A stretch of 42,542 bases of DNA, taken from NCBI GenBank assembly GCA_905221505.1, contig CAJNDL010000014.1, positions 1 through 42,542 on the forward strand. The letters are read 5' to 3'. The DNA comes from a bacterium. GTDB taxonomy: Bacteria > Bacillota > Bacilli > Lactobacillales > Streptococcaceae. Below are positions 9,514-18,278 of this stretch, piece by piece. A program made the position numbers and the translations under genes. Position 1 is the first letter of the stretch. Each line of letters opens with the position of its first letter. The notes under the pieces were generated by a model. That model ran no database searches and was not told where the DNA came from. It worked only from the letters and a program-made list of their open reading frames with translations.

Positions 9514-9522
9514 ATTATATCA
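9514..9522 (-). promoter_or_regulatory. Extended -10 promoter for the M16-rodZ-pgsA-ecf run
   Basis: TGA then TATAAT read on the minus strand, 28 bp ahead of the start codon at 9486. No good -35 is visible, which is common for extended -10 promoters. Confidence 0.6.
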
Positions 9523-9615
9523 CGAAAACCTGAAATTTTCTTGTTCTCTGTAACACTTTTGAAATAAAAATCGCTTACATTACTCCTTGTTTCTCTCACT
9601 ATTTTTAGGAAAATA

Positions 9616-9624
9616 TGGTATAAT
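9616..9624 (+). promoter_or_regulatory. Extended -10 promoter for yaaA-recF
   Basis: TGG then TATAAT at 9616-9624, 20 bp before the yaaA start. The -35 region is poor. Together with the minus-strand promoter at 9514-9522 it makes this a divergent promoter region of 158 bp. Confidence 0.6.
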
Positions 9625-9644
9625 ACCAAAGATTGAGGTGAATT

Positions 9645-10013
9645 ATGGAATACAAATTATTTGAAGAATTTATTACCCTCCAAGCACTACTCAAAGAACT
9701 TGGAATTACACATAGCGGAGGAGCTATTAAATCATTTCTCTCTGAACATTCTGTTTACTTTAATGGAGAATTAGAGAATCGTCGTGGTAAAAAACTTCGT
9801 ATTAGTGATAAAGTTGACATCCCTGACATGAATATTGACATCTTGTTGACACAACCTACTTCTGAGGAGCAAGAGGAATACCAAGCTGATAAAGTTGAAA
9901 AAGAACGAATCGCTAAGCTTGTTAAAGAGATGAATAAGGGAGTAAAAAAAGATAAATCAAAACCTACTTCTTCACCCAAAAGCAAACAAGCTCCGCGATT
10001 CCCTGGTAGATAA
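9645..10013 (+). CDS. yaaA: S4-domain RNA-binding protein YaaA (RlbA)
   Basis: A small 122-residue protein with an S4-like RNA-binding module at about residues 10-70 ([11 protein letters not shown]...[15 protein letters not shown]) and a Lys/Glu-rich tail. It lies 2 bp ahead of recF, the standard position of yaaA near the origin in Firmicutes, and the two are probably co-translated. The tail is longer than in Bacillus YaaA, which is usual for streptococci. The molecular role is not established; a ribosome-related role has been proposed for the family. Confidence 0.88.
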   Translation: MEYKLFEEFITLQALLKELGITHSGGAIKSFLSEHSVYFNGELENRRGKKLRISDKVDIPDMNIDILLTQPTSEEQEEYQADKVEKERIAKLVKEMNKGVKKDKSKPTSSPKSKQAPRFPGR

Positions 10014-10015
10014 TC

Positions 10016-11113
10016 ATGTGGCTACAACATCTATCTCTCAAAACTTTTCGTAACTATAAAGAGACGAAAATAGACTTTAATCCTAAATTAAATGTCTTTT
10101 TAGGACGTAATGCTCAAGGAAAAACAAATATGTTAGAGGCTATCTATTTTTTAGCCTTAACACGTAGTCATCGAACTCGAACAGATAAAAATCTCATTCA
10201 TTTTGATGAGGAACAACTTCATCTTTCAGGTCTTGTTCAGAAAAAAACGGGATCCGTTCCTCTCGAAATTGAACTAACACAAAAAGGACGTGTGACAAAA
10301 GTGAATCACTTAAAACAGGCACGACTTTCAGATTACGTAGGACACATGAATGTTGTCCTATTTGCTCCTGAAGATTTACAACTAATTAAAGGAGCACCTT
10401 CGGTTCGACGAAAATTCATTGATATGGAACTTGGACAAATCAAGCCAATCTATTTATCTGACTTAACCAATTATAACCATATCCTAAAGCAAAGAAACAC
10501 TTACCTAAAATCAGCTCAAAAAATAGATGAAACCTTCCTTTCAGTATTGGATGATCAGCTAGTTGATTATGGATGTCGTGTAATGAATCACCGCTTAGAT
10601 TTCATAAAAAAACTAGAATCATTTGGACGTAAGAAACATTTTGAACTCTCTAATCAGATTGAAGAGTTGTCAATATCCTATCAATCTTCTGTCAAGTTAA
10701 CTGACAAAGAAGATTTATCCGAATCTTTCAAAATTGCTTTAGAAAAAAGTAGATCCAGAGATTTATTTAAAAAGAATACTGGTGTCGGTCCTCATCGAGA
10801 TGACATTTATTTTTATATAAATGGGATGGATGCTAGTTTTGGAAGTCAAGGTCAACATCGTAGTCTCGTCCTCTCGATAAAATTAGCAGAAATCGAATTA
10901 ATGGAAAGCATAACTACAGAATCTCCAATATTACTGCTTGACGATGTTATGAGCGAACTTGACAACACTAGACAACTAAAATTATTAGAAACGATTTCTC
11001 AGTCAATCCAAACCTTTATTACAACAACAAGCTTAGATCATCTTCAAAATCTACCAGAAAATCTAAGTATTTTCGCTATTCAAGATGGTCAAGTTTCTGT
11101 AAATAAAAATTGA
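10016..11113 (+). CDS. recF: RecF, recombination mediator ATPase
   Basis: RecF helps load RecA at single-strand gaps with RecO and RecR. The 365-residue SMC-like ATPase has Walker A GRNAQGKT (30-37), signature SQGQHRS, and Walker [12 protein letters not shown] close to the C-terminus. The length is normal. Its stop is followed by a bidirectional terminator shared with guaB. In many Firmicutes recF lies directly after dnaN; here, as in related streptococci, it is with yaaA on the other side of the origin. Confidence 0.96.
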   Translation: MWLQHLSLKTFRNYKETKIDFNPKLNVFLGRNAQGKTNMLEAIYFLALTRSHRTRTDKNLIHFDEEQLHLSGLVQKKTGSVPLEIELTQKGRVTKVNHLKQARLSDYVGHMNVVLFAPEDLQLIKGAPSVRRKFIDMELGQIKPIYLSDLTNYNHILKQRNTYLKSAQKIDETFLSVLDDQLVDYGCRVMNHRLDFIKKLESFGRKKHFELSNQIEELSISYQSSVKLTDKEDLSESFKIALEKSRSRDLFKKNTGVGPHRDDIYFYINGMDASFGSQGQHRSLVLSIKLAEIELMESITTESPILLLDDVMSELDNTRQLKLLETISQSIQTFITTTSLDHLQNLPENLSIFAIQDGQVSVNKN

Positions 11114-11122
11114 CAACATTGT

Positions 11123-11155
11123 AAAAGAACTCCTATTTTCACGGGAGTTCTTTTT
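11123..11155. terminator. Bidirectional terminator between recF and guaB
   Basis: A perfect 11-bp stem, AAAAGAACTCC (11123-11133) with GGAGTTCTTTT (11144-11154), has T-runs on both strands. It serves the convergent recF and guaB genes. Confidence 0.85.
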
Positions 11156-11162
11156 ATTTCTT

Positions 11163-12723
<1,561 letters not shown>

Positions 12724-12740
12724 ATGTTACAGGGGTAAAT

Positions 12741-12780
12741 AAAAAACTATCTTTTCTTTCTGATAGAAATGATAGTTTCT
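12741..12780 (-). terminator. Terminator of trpS
   Basis: Read on the minus strand, AAACTATC pairs with GATAGTTT across a 19-nt loop and is followed by a T-run (GATAGTTTTTTA). It lies just after the trpS stop codon. Confidence 0.65.
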
Positions 12781-12792
12781 TGTAAAATAAAC

Positions 12793-13818
12793 TTAGTTAA
12801 AGTAATGAAGTCCCATTGCTCCTTTAACCTCAGATAGGGTTTGACCTGCAACTTCTCGCGCTCTTTCACTACCTTTTTGAAGCATATTATAAACTTCTCC
12901 CATATCTTTAGCAAATTCGATACGGCGCTCACGAATAGGACCAAGTTCTCGTTCTAATATTTCAAGTAGATAACGCTTGGTCTTCACATCACCAAGACCA
13001 CCTCGTTGATAATGTTCTTTCATTTCAGCAATTTCTTGAGCATCTTCTAGACGACCAAAAACATCTAGATAATGGAAAACCATATTTCCTTCAATTTTAC
13101 CTGGATCCTCAACTCGGATATGATCTGGATCTGTATACATACTCATTACTTTTTTACGCAAAGTATCCGCATCATCAGCTAAATAAATACCGTTATTGAG
13201 TGATTTAGACATTTTAGCATTTCCATCTAAACCAGGTAAACGCCCTGCTCTCTCATTTTCTGGATAAATACCTTCCGGTTCCACCAAGACATTACAGTTA
13301 TATGCATTGTTAAAAGAACGAACAATTTCACGAGTCTGCTCAATCATTGGTTTCTGATCTGTCCCAACAGGAACATAATTAGCTTTGAAAGCAGTAATGT
13401 CAGCTGCTTGAGCGATTGGATAGACCAAGAATCCTGTAGGAATACTTTCCCCAAATCCCTTTTGAGCAATCTCTGTCTTGACAGTTGGATTTCGCTCCAG
13501 ACGTGCTAATGAAACCAGATTCATATAGTACATAGATAGTTCAGCCAGCTCTGGAATTTGACTTTGAATAAAGATAGTTGATTTACTCGGATCCAATCCA
13601 ACTGCAAGGTAATCCAAAGCCACATTTCCGATAGACTCTACAATGGTTTGAGGATCTTTGGCGTGATCTGTCAAGGCTTGTTGGTCAGCCAAGAACACAA
13701 ACATGTCATACTTATCCTCTTCCTGTAATAATACTCGATTTTTGAGACTTCCAACATAATGTCCAATATGCAATTTTCCTGTTGGACGATCTCCTGTTAA
13801 AATAATGGGTTTAGTCAT
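12793..13818 (-). CDS. trpS: Tryptophanyl-tRNA synthetase
   Basis: A class Ic aminoacyl-tRNA synthetase of 341 residues that charges tRNA-Trp. The HIGH-type motif reads [10 protein letters not shown] near the N-terminus, and the KMSKS motif is exact ([10 protein letters not shown], about residue 200). The length is normal for the long streptococcal form. The gene stands alone between its own promoter and terminator. I see no T-box leader: the distance from the likely transcription start to the ATG is about 20 nt. Confidence 0.97.
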   Translation of the reverse strand: MTKPIILTGDRPTGKLHIGHYVGSLKNRVLLQEEDKYDMFVFLADQQALTDHAKDPQTIVESIGNVALDYLAVGLDPSKSTIFIQSQIPELAELSMYYMNLVSLARLERNPTVKTEIAQKGFGESIPTGFLVYPIAQAADITAFKANYVPVGTDQKPMIEQTREIVRSFNNAYNCNVLVEPEGIYPENERAGRLPGLDGNAKMSKSLNNGIYLADDADTLRKKVMSMYTDPDHIRVEDPGKIEGNMVFHYLDVFGRLEDAQEIAEMKEHYQRGGLGDVKTKRYLLEILERELGPIRERRIEFAKDMGEVYNMLQKGSERAREVAGQTLSEVKGAMGLHYFN

Positions 13819-13846
13819 TTTGTTCTCCTTCGATATAGTCCTTTCA

Positions 13847-13855
13847 ATTATAGCA
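13847..13855 (-). promoter_or_regulatory. Extended -10 promoter of trpS
   Basis: TGC then TATAAT on the minus strand, ending 29 bp before the trpS ATG. The -35 position is poor. Confidence 0.6.
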
Positions 13856-13912
13856 TTTTTTTAATGAAATAACCGCAATTTATCAAAATAAATCAACCTT
13901 GCTATTCACGGA

Positions 13913-13949
13913 TTTGTGTAAAGTATGCTGTAAATATAATTTACACAAA
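13913..13949. promoter_or_regulatory. Overlapping palindromes between trpS and the ABC-F gene (possible operator)
   Basis: TTTGTGTAAA (13913-13922) and its exact complement TTTACACAAA (13940-13949) form a 10-bp inverted repeat. A second, overlapping palindrome, TGTAAAT-ATA-ATTTACA, lies at 13929-13945. The latter fits the GlnR-box pattern TGTNA-N7-TNACA exactly. Both sit upstream of the predicted ABC-F -35 (13966). Binding by any regulator is inference. Confidence 0.5.
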
Positions 13950-13965
13950 ATTGACAGATAAAAAT

Positions 13966-13994
13966 TTGAATATTTCCGTATTTTCTAGTAGAAT
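13966..13994 (+). promoter_or_regulatory. Predicted promoter of the ABC-F gene
   Basis: TTGAAT, 17-bp spacer, TAGAAT, ending 29 bp before the TTG start. A TTGACA at 13951 is also present but has no -10 at the right distance. Confidence 0.5.
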
Positions 13995-14023
13995 AAATAT
14001 ATTACACATATAGGAGAAAAACA

Positions 14024-15646
14024 TTGCTTACAGTATCTGATGTTTCACTACGTTTTAGTGATCGTAAACTTTTTGATGATGTCAATATCAAATTTACAGA
14101 AGGAAATACTTATGGATTAATCGGTGCTAATGGTGCCGGAAAATCAACCTTTTTAAAAATTTTAGCTGGAGATATCGAACCTACTACTGGTCACATCTCT
14201 CTTGGTCCAGATGAACGTCTCTCTGTTCTTCGTCAAAATCACTTTGACTATGAAGATGAACGTGCCATTGATGTCGTTATCATGGGAAATGAAAAACTTT
14301 ATAGCATCATGAAGGAAAAAGATGCTATCTACATGAAGGAAGATTTCTCAGATGAGGATGGAGTGCGTGCTGCCGAACTCGAAGGAGAGTTTGCCGAGCT
14401 TGGAGGCTGGGAAGCAGAAAGTGATGCCTCTCAACTACTTCAAAACCTAAATATTCCAGAAGAATTGCACTATCAAAATATGAGTGAATTGGCCAATGGT
14501 GAGAAAGTAAAAGTTCTCCTTGCTAAAGCACTTTTTGGTAAACCAGATGTTCTTCTTTTGGACGAGCCTACTAACGGTTTGGACATCCAATCAATTACAT
14601 GGTTAGAAGATTTCTTGATTGACTTTGATAATACAGTTATCGTAGTATCCCACGACCGTCACTTCTTAAACAAAGTATGTACTCACATGGCAGACCTTGA
14701 CTTTGGAAAAATCAAACTCTATGTCGGAAACTATGACTTCTGGAAGGAATCTTCTGAACTCGCTGCTAAATTGCTAGCAGACCGTAATGCTAAAGCAGAA
14801 GAAAAAATTAAGCAATTACAAGAATTCGTAGCTCGTTTCTCTGCCAATGCTTCTAAATCAAGACAAGCAACATCACGTAAAAAAATGCTTGATAAGATTG
14901 AACTAGAAGAGATTGTACCATCTAGTCGTAAATATCCATTTATCAACTTTAAAGCGGAGCGTGAAATTGGTAATGATCTCTTGACAGTAGAAAATCTAAC
15001 TGTAAAGATTGATGGTGAGACTATTTTAGATAATATCAGCTTTATCTTGCGTCCAGGTGATAAGACAGCTCTTATTGGACAAAATGATATCCAAACGACT
15101 GCATTAATTCGTGCAATTATGGGAGATATTGACTATGAAGGAACTGTCAAGTGGGGAGTTACAACTAGTCAATCTTACCTGCCAAAAGACAACTCAGCTG
15201 ATTTCGCAGGGGGAGAATCAATCCTTGACTGGTTGCGTCAATTCGCAAGTAAAGAAGAAGATGACAATACTTTCCTACGTGGCTTCCTCGGCCGTATGCT
15301 CTTCTCTGGAGATGAGGTTAACAAACCTGTAAACGTCTTGTCAGGGGGAGAAAAAGTTCGTGTCATGCTTTCAAAACTCATGCTCTTGAAATCAAATGTG
15401 CTTGTACTTGATGATCCAACCAATCACTTGGACTTGGAATCTATCTCAAGCTTGAATGACGGATTGAAAAACTTTAAAGAATCAATCATCTTTGCCAGTC
15501 ATGACCACGAGTTTATTCAAACTTTGGCTAACCATATCATTGTCTTATCTAAAAATGGCGTCATCGATCGTATCGATGAAACCTATGATGAATTCCTAGA
15601 AAATGCAGAAGTACAAGCAAAAGTTAAAGAACTTTGGAAAGACTAA
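14024..15646 (+). CDS. ABC-F family ATPase with a degenerate second ATP site
   Basis: A 540-residue soluble protein with two ATP-binding cassettes and no membrane domain, of the ABC-F class that acts on ribosomes (YkpA/YbiT-like branch). The first cassette has Walker A GANGAGKST (34-42) and Walker B LLLDEPTNGLD (D180, E181) but an altered signature LANGEK (156-161). The second has a normal signature LSGGEK (439-444) but its Walker A reads GQNDIQTT (352-359), without the lysine, and its Walker B is LDDPTNHLD, with Asp464 in place of catalytic Glu. In the head-to-tail dimer, all changed motifs fall in one ATP site. The start is TTG, supported by a GGAG Shine-Dalgarno 8 nt upstream. Exact function unknown. 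Confidence 0.9.
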   Translation: MLTVSDVSLRFSDRKLFDDVNIKFTEGNTYGLIGANGAGKSTFLKILAGDIEPTTGHISLGPDERLSVLRQNHFDYEDERAIDVVIMGNEKLYSIMKEKDAIYMKEDFSDEDGVRAAELEGEFAELGGWEAESDASQLLQNLNIPEELHYQNMSELANGEKVKVLLAKALFGKPDVLLLDEPTNGLDIQSITWLEDFLIDFDNTVIVVSHDRHFLNKVCTHMADLDFGKIKLYVGNYDFWKESSELAAKLLADRNAKAEEKIKQLQEFVARFSANASKSRQATSRKKMLDKIELEEIVPSSRKYPFINFKAEREIGNDLLTVENLTVKIDGETILDNISFILRPGDKTALIGQNDIQTTALIRAIMGDIDYEGTVKWGVTTSQSYLPKDNSADFAGGESILDWLRQFASKEEDDNTFLRGFLGRMLFSGDEVNKPVNVLSGGEKVRVMLSKLMLLKSNVLVLDDPTNHLDLESISSLNDGLKNFKESIIFASHDHEFIQTLANHIIVLSKNGVIDRIDETYDEFLENAEVQAKVKELWKD

Positions 15647-15656
15647 ATAAAACTTC

Positions 15657-15688
15657 AAAACTCAGTTGGGTTAACCAGCTGAGTTTTC
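15657..15688 (+). terminator. Terminator after the ABC-F gene
   Basis: A 13-bp stem (15657-15669 with 15675-15687, one G-U pair) with a 5-nt loop, ending in TTTTCT. It lies between the ABC-F stop codon and yfhO. Confidence 0.75.
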
Positions 15689-15707
15689 TAACATTTTATG
15701 AGGTAAC

Positions 15708-18251
15708 ATGAAATTATTTTTTAAAACATATTGGATCTATTTTGTTTCTTTCATCATTCCCATAATCATTATGATAGGAGTATATCTATCTCAAGGTATC
15801 TACTGGAATAGCGACAACTCTCCTCTATTAGGAGATGGCTTTCATCAATACGTTATTTTTGATATAGCTCTAAGAAATATCCTACATGAAAATGGTAGTC
15901 TGTTTTACACCTTTACAAGTGGCCTAGGACTAAACTTCTATGCCCTATCTAGTTATTACTTGGGTAGTTTTCTCGCGCCTCTGGTTTACTTTTTTGATCT
16001 AACGAATATGCCAGATGCTGTCTATCTGACAACTCTCTTAAAATTTGGATTGATTGGTCTGTCAACCTTCTTTAGTTTAAATAAATTATTTAAAAATATT
16101 CCGAAATCTTTAAAACTAGCTTTATCTACTTCCTATGCTCTGATGAGTTTCACTGTTAGTCAACTAGAGATAAAAACCTGGCTGGATGTTTTTATCTTGA
16201 TTCCTTTAATTATAACTGGTTTACACCTACTTATAACTGAAAAGAAATCCTCATTATACTTTACAAGTCTGTCAATCTTATTTATCCAAAACTATTATTT
16301 TGGCTATATGACAGCATTGTTTCTTATTTTCTGGTATCTCTGTCAAATTTCTTGGGACTTTAAAACTCGAAAATCATCTTTTCTTGATTTCATAATCACC
16401 TCCGTTTTAGCTGGTATGGCTAGTTTGATTATGACTCTTCCAACTCTGTTTGATTTACAGACACATGGGGAAAAATTGACTGAAATTACAAAGTTTCAAA
16501 CTGAAAGTAGCTGGTATCTTGATCTCTTTGCTAAGCAATTCATTGCTTCCTTTGACACAACAAAGTATGGAGCTATTCCAATGATTTTTGTTGGACTGCT
16601 TCCCTTTATTTTAACTATTTTATTTTTTACGCTGAAATCTATTAAGTTTCAGGTGAAACTTATCTATGCAATCTTCTTTACATTTCTAATTGCAAGCTTT
16701 TATATTGAAGCGCTTGATTTATTTTGGCAAGGCATGCATACTCCAAACATGTTTTTACATCGCTATGCTTGGATTTTCTCTACCTTGTTAATTTACACAG
16801 CAGCGGAAGTCTTAAATCGTCTGAGAGAAATTAAAATCTGGAACTTTTTAGTTTCGCTTTTTCTTGTAGTAACAGGATTTTTAGCTACCATCTATCTAAA
16901 ATCACATTATTCTTTTTTAACAGATTTAAATATTCTGCTTACTCTTGAATTTTTGGTTGTCTATTTGCTTTTACTCCTTGCGGTTATCAAAAAGTTTATC
17001 TCTGTGAATCTGTTTGCCATTCTAATTTCTTTATTTATAATGGTTGAAGTGAGTTTAAATGCTTCATCTCAAATAGACGGAATTGCTAAGGAATGGGGAT
17101 TTGCTTCTCGAAGTGCATATAGTCGAGATATCCCAGCTATGGAATCTTTCTCAACATATATTGGAAATTCATTTACTCGTACTGAAAAACTAGAAACTCA
17201 AACAGGAAATGACAGTATGAAATTTAACTACAATGGAATATCTCAATTTTCATCTGTTCGAAATCGTTCAGCAAGCTCTACTTTAGATAAACTTGGTTTT
17301 AAATCCTCTGGGACTAATCTCAATCTCCGCTATGCAAATAATAGTATTTTGTCTGATAGTTTATTTGGTATCCAGTACAATATCTCAGACAGTCCTATTG
17401 ATAAATATGGTTTTAAAGATATCTATCAAAAAGATAATCTTACCCTATATGAAAATCAATTCTCTCTCCCGATTGCATTTGCTAGTCAATCTGTTTACAA
17501 TGATGTCAAGTTCAATGAACACACTCTAGATAATCAGGCCTCGTTTTTAAATCAACTTGCTAACACCAATTTTGATTATTTTTCTCCAATACCCTATGAA
17601 AAAACAGAGAATACTGATGATTTGATTAGTGTTACAGGTTCTTCAAATGAGGATGCAGCAATCCAGTATCAAATTGAAGTGCCAGAAAACAGTCAAGTTT
17701 ATCTTTCTTTCACAAACCTTCACTTTTCTAATGACAAACAAAAAAAGGTTGACATCCTTGTAAATGGAGAAAAGAAAATTTTTACAACTGATAATGTCTT
17801 CTCCTTCTTTAATCTAGGCTATACAAAAGAGAAAAAAACTTTCAATATTAATGTTAGTTTCCCTGGAAATTCACAGGTATCATTTGAATCTCCTACCTTC
17901 TATCGTTTAGATACCAAAACTTTCACCGAGGCAATTCAAAAAATTAAAGAACAACCTGTCACAGTATCAACTTCTAAAAATAAGGTCTTTGCTACATATG
18001 ATGTCAAACAAGATACATCCATTTTCTTCACCATTCCTTATGACAAAGGCTGGTCTGCCTACCAAGATGGGAAGAAAATAGAAATTAAACAAGCTCAAAC
18101 TGGTTTTATAAAAGTTGACGTTCCTAAGGGAAAAGGAACTATTACACTTTCCTTTATTCCTAATGGGTTTGTTGTTGGAGCAATCTGTTCCTTTACTTCT
18201 CTTTTACTATTTGGAATCTATAATCACAAACGAAAGTCATATAAGACATAA
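15708..18251 (+). CDS. yfhO: YfhO-family polytopic membrane protein (GT-C-like, lipoteichoic-acid glycosylation candidate)
   Basis: An 847-residue membrane protein. About a dozen hydrophobic segments fill residues 1-460, a large extracytoplasmic beta-rich domain spans about 470-810, and a final membrane segment lies at about 815-835 before a basic tail. This matches the YfhO family, in which Bacillus and Listeria members add sugars to lipoteichoic acid outside the cell using an undecaprenyl-linked donor. No CsbB-type donor-making partner or GtcA flippase lies beside it. A one-mismatch parS-like palindrome lies at 16645-16660. It ends at a bidirectional terminator. The family call is good; the substrate is inferred. 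Confidence 0.85.
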   Translation: MKLFFKTYWIYFVSFIIPIIIMIGVYLSQGIYWNSDNSPLLGDGFHQYVIFDIALRNILHENGSLFYTFTSGLGLNFYALSSYYLGSFLAPLVYFFDLTNMPDAVYLTTLLKFGLIGLSTFFSLNKLFKNIPKSLKLALSTSYALMSFTVSQLEIKTWLDVFILIPLIITGLHLLITEKKSSLYFTSLSILFIQNYYFGYMTALFLIFWYLCQISWDFKTRKSSFLDFIITSVLAGMASLIMTLPTLFDLQTHGEKLTEITKFQTESSWYLDLFAKQFIASFDTTKYGAIPMIFVGLLPFILTILFFTLKSIKFQVKLIYAIFFTFLIASFYIEALDLFWQGMHTPNMFLHRYAWIFSTLLIYTAAEVLNRLREIKIWNFLVSLFLVVTGFLATIYLKSHYSFLTDLNILLTLEFLVVYLLLLLAVIKKFISVNLFAILISLFIMVEVSLNASSQIDGIAKEWGFASRSAYSRDIPAMESFSTYIGNSFTRTEKLETQTGNDSMKFNYNGISQFSSVRNRSASSTLDKLGFKSSGTNLNLRYANNSILSDSLFGIQYNISDSPIDKYGFKDIYQKDNLTLYENQFSLPIAFASQSVYNDVKFNEHTLDNQASFLNQLANTNFDYFSPIPYEKTENTDDLISVTGSSNEDAAIQYQIEVPENSQVYLSFTNLHFSNDKQKKVDILVNGEKKIFTTDNVFSFFNLGYTKEKKTFNINVSFPGNSQVSFESPTFYRLDTKTFTEAIQKIKEQPVTVSTSKNKVFATYDVKQDTSIFFTIPYDKGWSAYQDGKKIEIKQAQTGFIKVDVPKGKGTITLSFIPNGFVVGAICSFTSLLLFGIYNHKRKSYKT
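16645..16660. other. parS-like site, one mismatch in the core
   Basis: AGTTTCAGGTGAAACT inside yfhO. The 14-bp core differs from GTTTCACGTGAAAC only by C to G near the centre. Confidence 0.4.
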
Positions 18252-18278
18252 AAAATCGACCAGTTGGTCGATTTTTTT
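18250..18278. terminator. Bidirectional terminator between yfhO and the YhgE/Pip gene
   Basis: A perfect 12-bp stem, AAAAAATCGACC with GGTCGATTTTTT, has a 4-nt loop AGTT and T-runs on both strands. It overlaps the stop codons of both convergent genes. Confidence 0.9.

Noticed and set aside
13819..14023. T-box or tryptophan leader upstream of trpS
   Set aside because: The likely promoter is only 29 bp from the ATG, leaving no room for a T-box, and no specifier/antiterminator motifs were seen.
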